Positions 7,909 to 10,607 of a stretch of DNA of 10,607 nucleotides are shown here, in pieces. The position numbers and the translations under genes are program-made. Position 1 is the first letter of the stretch. Every line of letters begins with the position of its first letter. The notes under the pieces are model-generated. The model was not told the DNA's origin, did not search any database, and saw only the letters and a program-made list of their open reading frames with translations. Source of the DNA: Marinilabiliaceae bacterium UBA5213 (GTDB lineage Bacteria; Bacteroidota; Bacteroidia; Bacteroidales; Marinilabiliaceae); the NCBI GenBank assembly GCA_002412555.1, contig DHVH01000053.1, positions 1 through 10,607 on the forward strand, read 5' to 3'.

Positions 7909-8724
7909 ATGACTCAACTACAGTCATTAAGACAACTATACAGGCCAATTCAACCCTCAATCGGGGAGACTGGTGGTAATATTCTCTACAAGGAAGTCGC
8001 CCCAACCCCAACCTTGCAAGGCTTGATATACTGTTACTGGGAATTACGCACCAATTCTCAACTGGATTCCCCATATGTTTACAGAGTTGTTGCTGATGGG
8101 TGCATCGATGTCTTTTTCCGACTCGATGATGCATCTGATAATTATATCATGGGATTTTGCAGGCAGTACAATGAATTTTCATTAGGGCATTCTTTCCACT
8201 ACATGGGTGTGCGCTTTATGCCTGGTGCATTTCCTGCTCTTTTTGGCAACGTGGCTCACGAACTGAGTAACAGATTTGAGCCTTTGGTTGCAGTTAATAA
8301 AAAGCTTTCTGTATTCATCTCCAATAATTTTACGCCTAATGATGCGTTTCATGCTATAGCCAGCCGGCTTGATTTCTTTTTTATATCAGCCTTGCATGAG
8401 CAAAAAGCTACCATTGACGCACGGTTTTACAATGCGTTAACCATTATTCTAAAAAGCTGCGGGCAGCTTTCCATCCAGACTGAGTTGCAAACCGGACTCA
8501 GCCAGAGGCAACTTCGGAGATACTTTAAACGTTACATCGGTGAATCACCCAATACTTTTAGCAAGGTTATCCGGTTTCAAAAATTTCTTAACACCAACCC
8601 TGCAAATAAAATGTGTCAAAACAACCAACACTACCTTGACTTTGGTTATTATGACCAGGCTCATTTTATTAAGGAATTCAAGCGTCTTTACGGTCTTTCA
8701 CCACATGTTGCGCTAAATAGGTAA
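7909..8724 (+). CDS. AraC-family transcriptional regulator
   Basis: This 271-residue protein has an N-terminal effector-type domain (about 25-160), including 'YRVVADGCIDVFFR' (58-71). That resembles the conserved 'PDGC-D' segment of a class of AraC regulators I recall as carrying DUF6597. The C-terminus is an AraC DNA-binding domain. Its first helix-turn-helix is near 193-215 ('LSQRQLRRYFKRYIGESP'), and the second spans about 245-265 ('FGYYDQAHFIKEFKRLYG'), the classic family signature. The stretch joining the two is atypical, with 'HYLDFGYYDQ' where family members usually have Ile-Ala before the Gly. The start ATG 7909 lies in A-rich sequence without a close Shine-Dalgarno site. Genes for two VOC proteins and an alkylation repair protein follow on the same strand 136 bases later, and they are its likely targets. 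The effector is unknown. It lacks the Ada methyl-acceptor domain. Confidence 0.9.
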   Translation: MTQLQSLRQLYRPIQPSIGETGGNILYKEVAPTPTLQGLIYCYWELRTNSQLDSPYVYRVVADGCIDVFFRLDDASDNYIMGFCRQYNEFSLGHSFHYMGVRFMPGAFPALFGNVAHELSNRFEPLVAVNKKLSVFISNNFTPNDAFHAIASRLDFFFISALHEQKATIDARFYNALTIILKSCGQLSIQTELQTGLSQRQLRRYFKRYIGESPNTFSKVIRFQKFLNTNPANKMCQNNQHYLDFGYYDQAHFIKEFKRLYGLSPHVALNR

Positions 8725-8801
8725 CTTTTATTTGAAACTTCACGACAGTTAGGTTCCTGGAAAATGTCCGTTTTCTACAATTATTTGATCTCCTGTAGGG
8801 C

Positions 8802-8809
8802 TAATTTTG
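8802..8809 (+). promoter_or_regulatory. Candidate -7 box for the VOC-VOC-alkylation repair genes
   Basis: TAATTTTG matches TAnnTTTG and lies 51 bases before ATG 8861. The nearest TTTG (8784-8787) is only 14 bases upstream, too close for a good -33 element. A weak core would fit activation by the AraC-type protein, but this rests on a short pattern. Confidence 0.35.
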
Positions 8810-8860
8810 ATGCCATAAATATTAAAGGATGAAACGCAATACTATCTAATTTCGACTATT

Positions 8861-9241
8861 ATGAAACTAAACGCAGGCATTGTTACGGATAACCTTTCAG
8901 CCACCAAAACATTTTACTGTAACGTTTTGGGATTTGGTGTAACATTTGAAAATGAATTTTATTTATTGATGCATACTCCTGACAAAAAGCATGAAATCAG
9001 CTTTCTGTTACCCTATCATCCATCGCAACAAGAAGTGTTTCACAAACCTTTTAACGGTCAGGGTGTCTATCTAACTATTGAAGTGGAACAGGTAGATACA
9101 TTGTATGAATCTATTAAGAACAAGGGGGTTGATATTCAAATTGATATTAGAGATGAGCCATGGGGAGATCGACATTTTGCCATAGGCGACCCCAACGGCA
9201 TCAACATTGATATTGTTACATATTCTGGCTCACCCGCATGA
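8861..9241 (+). CDS. VOC-fold protein (glyoxalase/bleomycin-resistance superfamily)
   Basis: This 126-residue single-domain protein has the paired beta-alpha-beta-beta-beta pattern of the vicinal oxygen chelate fold. Its N-terminal module is 'TDNLSATKTFYCNVLGFGV', and its C-terminal module has 'VEQVDTLYESIKNKGVDI', then 'EPWGDRHFAIGDPNGINIDIV'. Compared by eye with glyoxalase I, the metal-ligand positions read Ala5 for His, Tyr70 for His and Asp117 for the final Glu. Lyase activity is therefore unlikely, and a ligand-binding or drug-sequestering role like that of bleomycin-resistance proteins fits better. No substrate can be assigned. Its TGA overlaps the ATG of the next VOC gene (ATGA), implying translational coupling. 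Only ATG 8861 fits the fold's first strand. Confidence 0.88.
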   Translation: MKLNAGIVTDNLSATKTFYCNVLGFGVTFENEFYLLMHTPDKKHEISFLLPYHPSQQEVFHKPFNGQGVYLTIEVEQVDTLYESIKNKGVDIQIDIRDEPWGDRHFAIGDPNGINIDIVTYSGSPA

Positions 9242-9606
9242 GGCTAAGCATTGAAGTTTATACCAGAAATGTATTGGCATGCAGGGATTTCTACATCCGG
9301 CATTTAAACTTCGTAGTCAAATATGAAGTAGATGGCTTCGTAGTACTTCAAAGCAGCCAAAACGCGGGGTATGAACTCATGTTTTGCATACCAGAATCAC
9401 CTTTTGTCAATAAGGTATTTCATCCTGAATTTTCTGGGTATGGAGTCATATTACAGGTGGAAGTAACGAATGTCGAAATGGATTACGAAAAATTCCTTTC
9501 ACACAACATACCCATTGTGGTTCCACTGGTAAAAGAAGCTGTTAATGGATACCATTTCACCATTCGTGACCCTGCCAATATGTTGATTGACCTAGTACAA
9601 TTTTAG
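9238..9606 (+). CDS. Second VOC-fold protein, tandem paralogue
   Basis: This 122-residue VOC-fold protein resembles its upstream neighbour: 'YTRNVLACRDFYIRHLNFVV' at the N-terminus, 'FHPEFSGYGVILQVEV' in the middle (the neighbour has 'FHKPFNGQGVYLTIEV'), and 'FTIRDPANMLIDLVQF' at the C-terminus. The shared layout points to an old tandem duplication with strong divergence. Classical metal ligands are again missing: Ile5 at the first His position, Asp in place of the last Glu, and 'DPANM' for the usual 'DPDGN'. VOC proteins build their active site from two modules or two chains, so translational coupling with the neighbour would suit a heterodimer, which is inference. The next gene begins 3 bases after the stop. 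Confidence 0.87.
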   Translation: MRLSIEVYTRNVLACRDFYIRHLNFVVKYEVDGFVVLQSSQNAGYELMFCIPESPFVNKVFHPEFSGYGVILQVEVTNVEMDYEKFLSHNIPIVVPLVKEAVNGYHFTIRDPANMLIDLVQF

Positions 9607-9609
9607 AAT

Positions 9610-10359
9610 ATGGGCACAAAGTATAGCATCACAGATTATTTTGGGGGTAACCTTGCTGAATTATTATCCAGAAAGATTGTTCAGGCCTATCCGGGCTTTG
9701 ACAGCAAAAACTTTATAAGCAATGTTGACAATGAGGTTAACAATAAAACCTATACACAAAGAATTGGCATCATTGCAGAGCAACTAAAATTGTTTTTGCC
9801 TCCGGATTATAAGACATCCATAAAAATACTGGTTTCTATCCTGGGTGACGAAAACCCCAATGAAACCGGGATGTTCACCAATTATTACTGGATTTTGCCA
9901 ATAGGAAAATTTGTTTCTGAATATGGATTGAATCACTACGAAACCTCTATACAAGCCATTGAAGAAATTACCAAAAGGAATACCGGAGAATATGCCATTC
10001 GGCCCTTTATTCAACAATATCCTGTGGAAACCATCACCATCATGCATAAATGGGCAAAATCGCCTGACTTCCATTTAAGAAGACTGGCCAGTGAGGGACT
10101 AAGGCCAAAACTTCCCTGGGCTCCTAAACTCGAAACCTTTGTTCATAACCCCCAGCCGGTTTTCGATATTCTGGATATCTTGAAAGAGGATGACATCCTA
10201 TTTGTAAAAAAATCAGTTGCCAATCATTTGACGGATTGGCTGAAATTAAATTTACAAGCAACATCGATCTTTATGGAAGATTGGTACCAATCAGACAACA
10301 GGCATACTCAATGGATATTGCAGCAGGCGACCAGAAAAATTAAACCAATTCGGGCATAA
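9610..10359 (+). CDS. DNA alkylation repair protein, AlkC-type HEAT-like repeats
   Basis: The 249-residue protein is all-helical, as expected of the HEAT-like AlkC/AlkD superfamily of DNA glycosylases, which remove 3-methyladenine and related cationic lesions. The most telling stretch is 'LRRLASEGLRPKLPWA' (156-171) followed by 'DILKEDDILFVKKSVANHL' (189-207). This matches the AlkC pattern of an Arg/Glu-rich repeat followed by a 'VRRSVANNL' motif. The length is close to AlkC (about 250). The start at ATG 9610 leaves 3 bases after the preceding VOC gene, so the three are very probably one operon. By family it would act on chromosomal DNA in the cytoplasm. I did not map catalytic residues, and AlkC rather than AlkD is assigned from motif memory only. 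Confidence 0.85.
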   Translation: MGTKYSITDYFGGNLAELLSRKIVQAYPGFDSKNFISNVDNEVNNKTYTQRIGIIAEQLKLFLPPDYKTSIKILVSILGDENPNETGMFTNYYWILPIGKFVSEYGLNHYETSIQAIEEITKRNTGEYAIRPFIQQYPVETITIMHKWAKSPDFHLRRLASEGLRPKLPWAPKLETFVHNPQPVFDILDILKEDDILFVKKSVANHLTDWLKLNLQATSIFMEDWYQSDNRHTQWILQQATRKIKPIRA

Positions 10360-10411
10360 AATGTTACCTGTTTTTGAAATGGGATAGCACTGTCAAACCT
10401 ACAAGGAATCT

Positions 10412-10607
10412 ATGAAAATCTACATTAAAAACATGGTCTGTAATCGCTGCATTATGGTGGTTAAAGCCGAGCTTGAAAGTATGGGGTTTCACCTACTTAA
10501 TGTGACATTGGGTGAAGTGCATCTTAACAAAGAACTTAATAGTGACGAAAAACTTAAAATCAATAGTCACTTGAAAACTTTTGGCTTTGAATTAATTGAC
10601 GATAAAA
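10412..10607 (+). CDS. Start of a CxxC-domain regulator, probably AraC-type, cut by the window end
   Basis: Sixty-five codons are visible. 'MKIYIKNMVCNRCIMVVKAEL' shows a ferredoxin-like, heavy-metal-associated type start with Cys10 and Cys13. It continues to 'LGEVHLNKEL' and 'GFELIDDK'. I recognise this as the N-terminal domain of a common Bacteroidota family whose C-terminal half is an AraC-type DNA-binding domain and which often sits near metal or arsenic resistance genes. The DNA-binding part lies beyond the window, so that is inference. It has one of the few good ribosome sites here: AAGGAA at 10403-10408, three bases before the ATG. It starts 52 bases after the alkylation repair gene on the same strand and could be its last operon member or a separate unit. 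Confidence 0.8.
   Translation, partial: MKIYIKNMVCNRCIMVVKAELESMGFHLLNVTLGEVHLNKELNSDEKLKINSHLKTFGFELIDDK

Noticed and set aside
7710..7979. An open frame running through the tRNA 3' half, the terminator and the start of the AraC gene
   Set aside because: It begins inside the tRNA and crosses a strong terminator; its product has no recognisable domain and overlaps the better AraC frame.
7865..8134. An 89-codon minus-strand frame opposite the AraC gene
   Set aside because: It is antisense to a confidently assigned regulator domain and shows no protein family features.

Overview
The window reads as chromosomal DNA of a member of the Bacteroidota. Three things point there: the promoter boxes before the tRNA and the VOC genes fit the TAnnTTTG type of that phylum, Shine-Dalgarno sites are nearly absent, and the protein families (multi-PAS histidine kinases, a 'VCNRC' regulator, secreted proteins of Bacteroidota type) are typical of it. 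The genus cannot be settled by eye. I see no insertion sequence, integrase, phage gene or CRISPR array.

Region 1 (1-6145) is a signalling block. A membrane-bound PAS histidine kinase runs leftwards and leaves the window at its H-box. Facing away from it across a 185-base gap is a soluble kinase of 1068 residues with four PAS domains, one GAF domain and an intact kinase core. Behind that lies a receiver protein whose C-terminal half has the shape of a histidine kinase but has lost the phosphoacceptor His and most ATP-site residues. The soluble kinase ends in a helical tail that I associate with the segment after a receiver domain in hybrid kinases, yet it has no receiver. It may therefore work with the separate receiver protein next door. 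The gap between the two kinases holds two inverted repeats next to a possible promoter.

Region 2 (6146-7591) holds two consecutive genes for small exported proteins of unknown function. They are on the same strand as the signalling genes.

Region 3 (7592-7908) holds a tRNA-Arg(TCT) gene with a clear -7 box upstream and a 15-bp perfect-stem terminator downstream. It separates the signalling block from the rest.

Region 4 (7909-10607) starts with an AraC-family regulator. A tight run follows: two VOC (glyoxalase/bleomycin-resistance fold) proteins overlapping by ATGA, then 3 bases later an AlkC-type DNA alkylation repair protein. The window ends in the start of a second regulator with an N-terminal CxxC metal-binding-like domain. 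The set suggests a small response to electrophilic or alkylating compounds; that function is inference.
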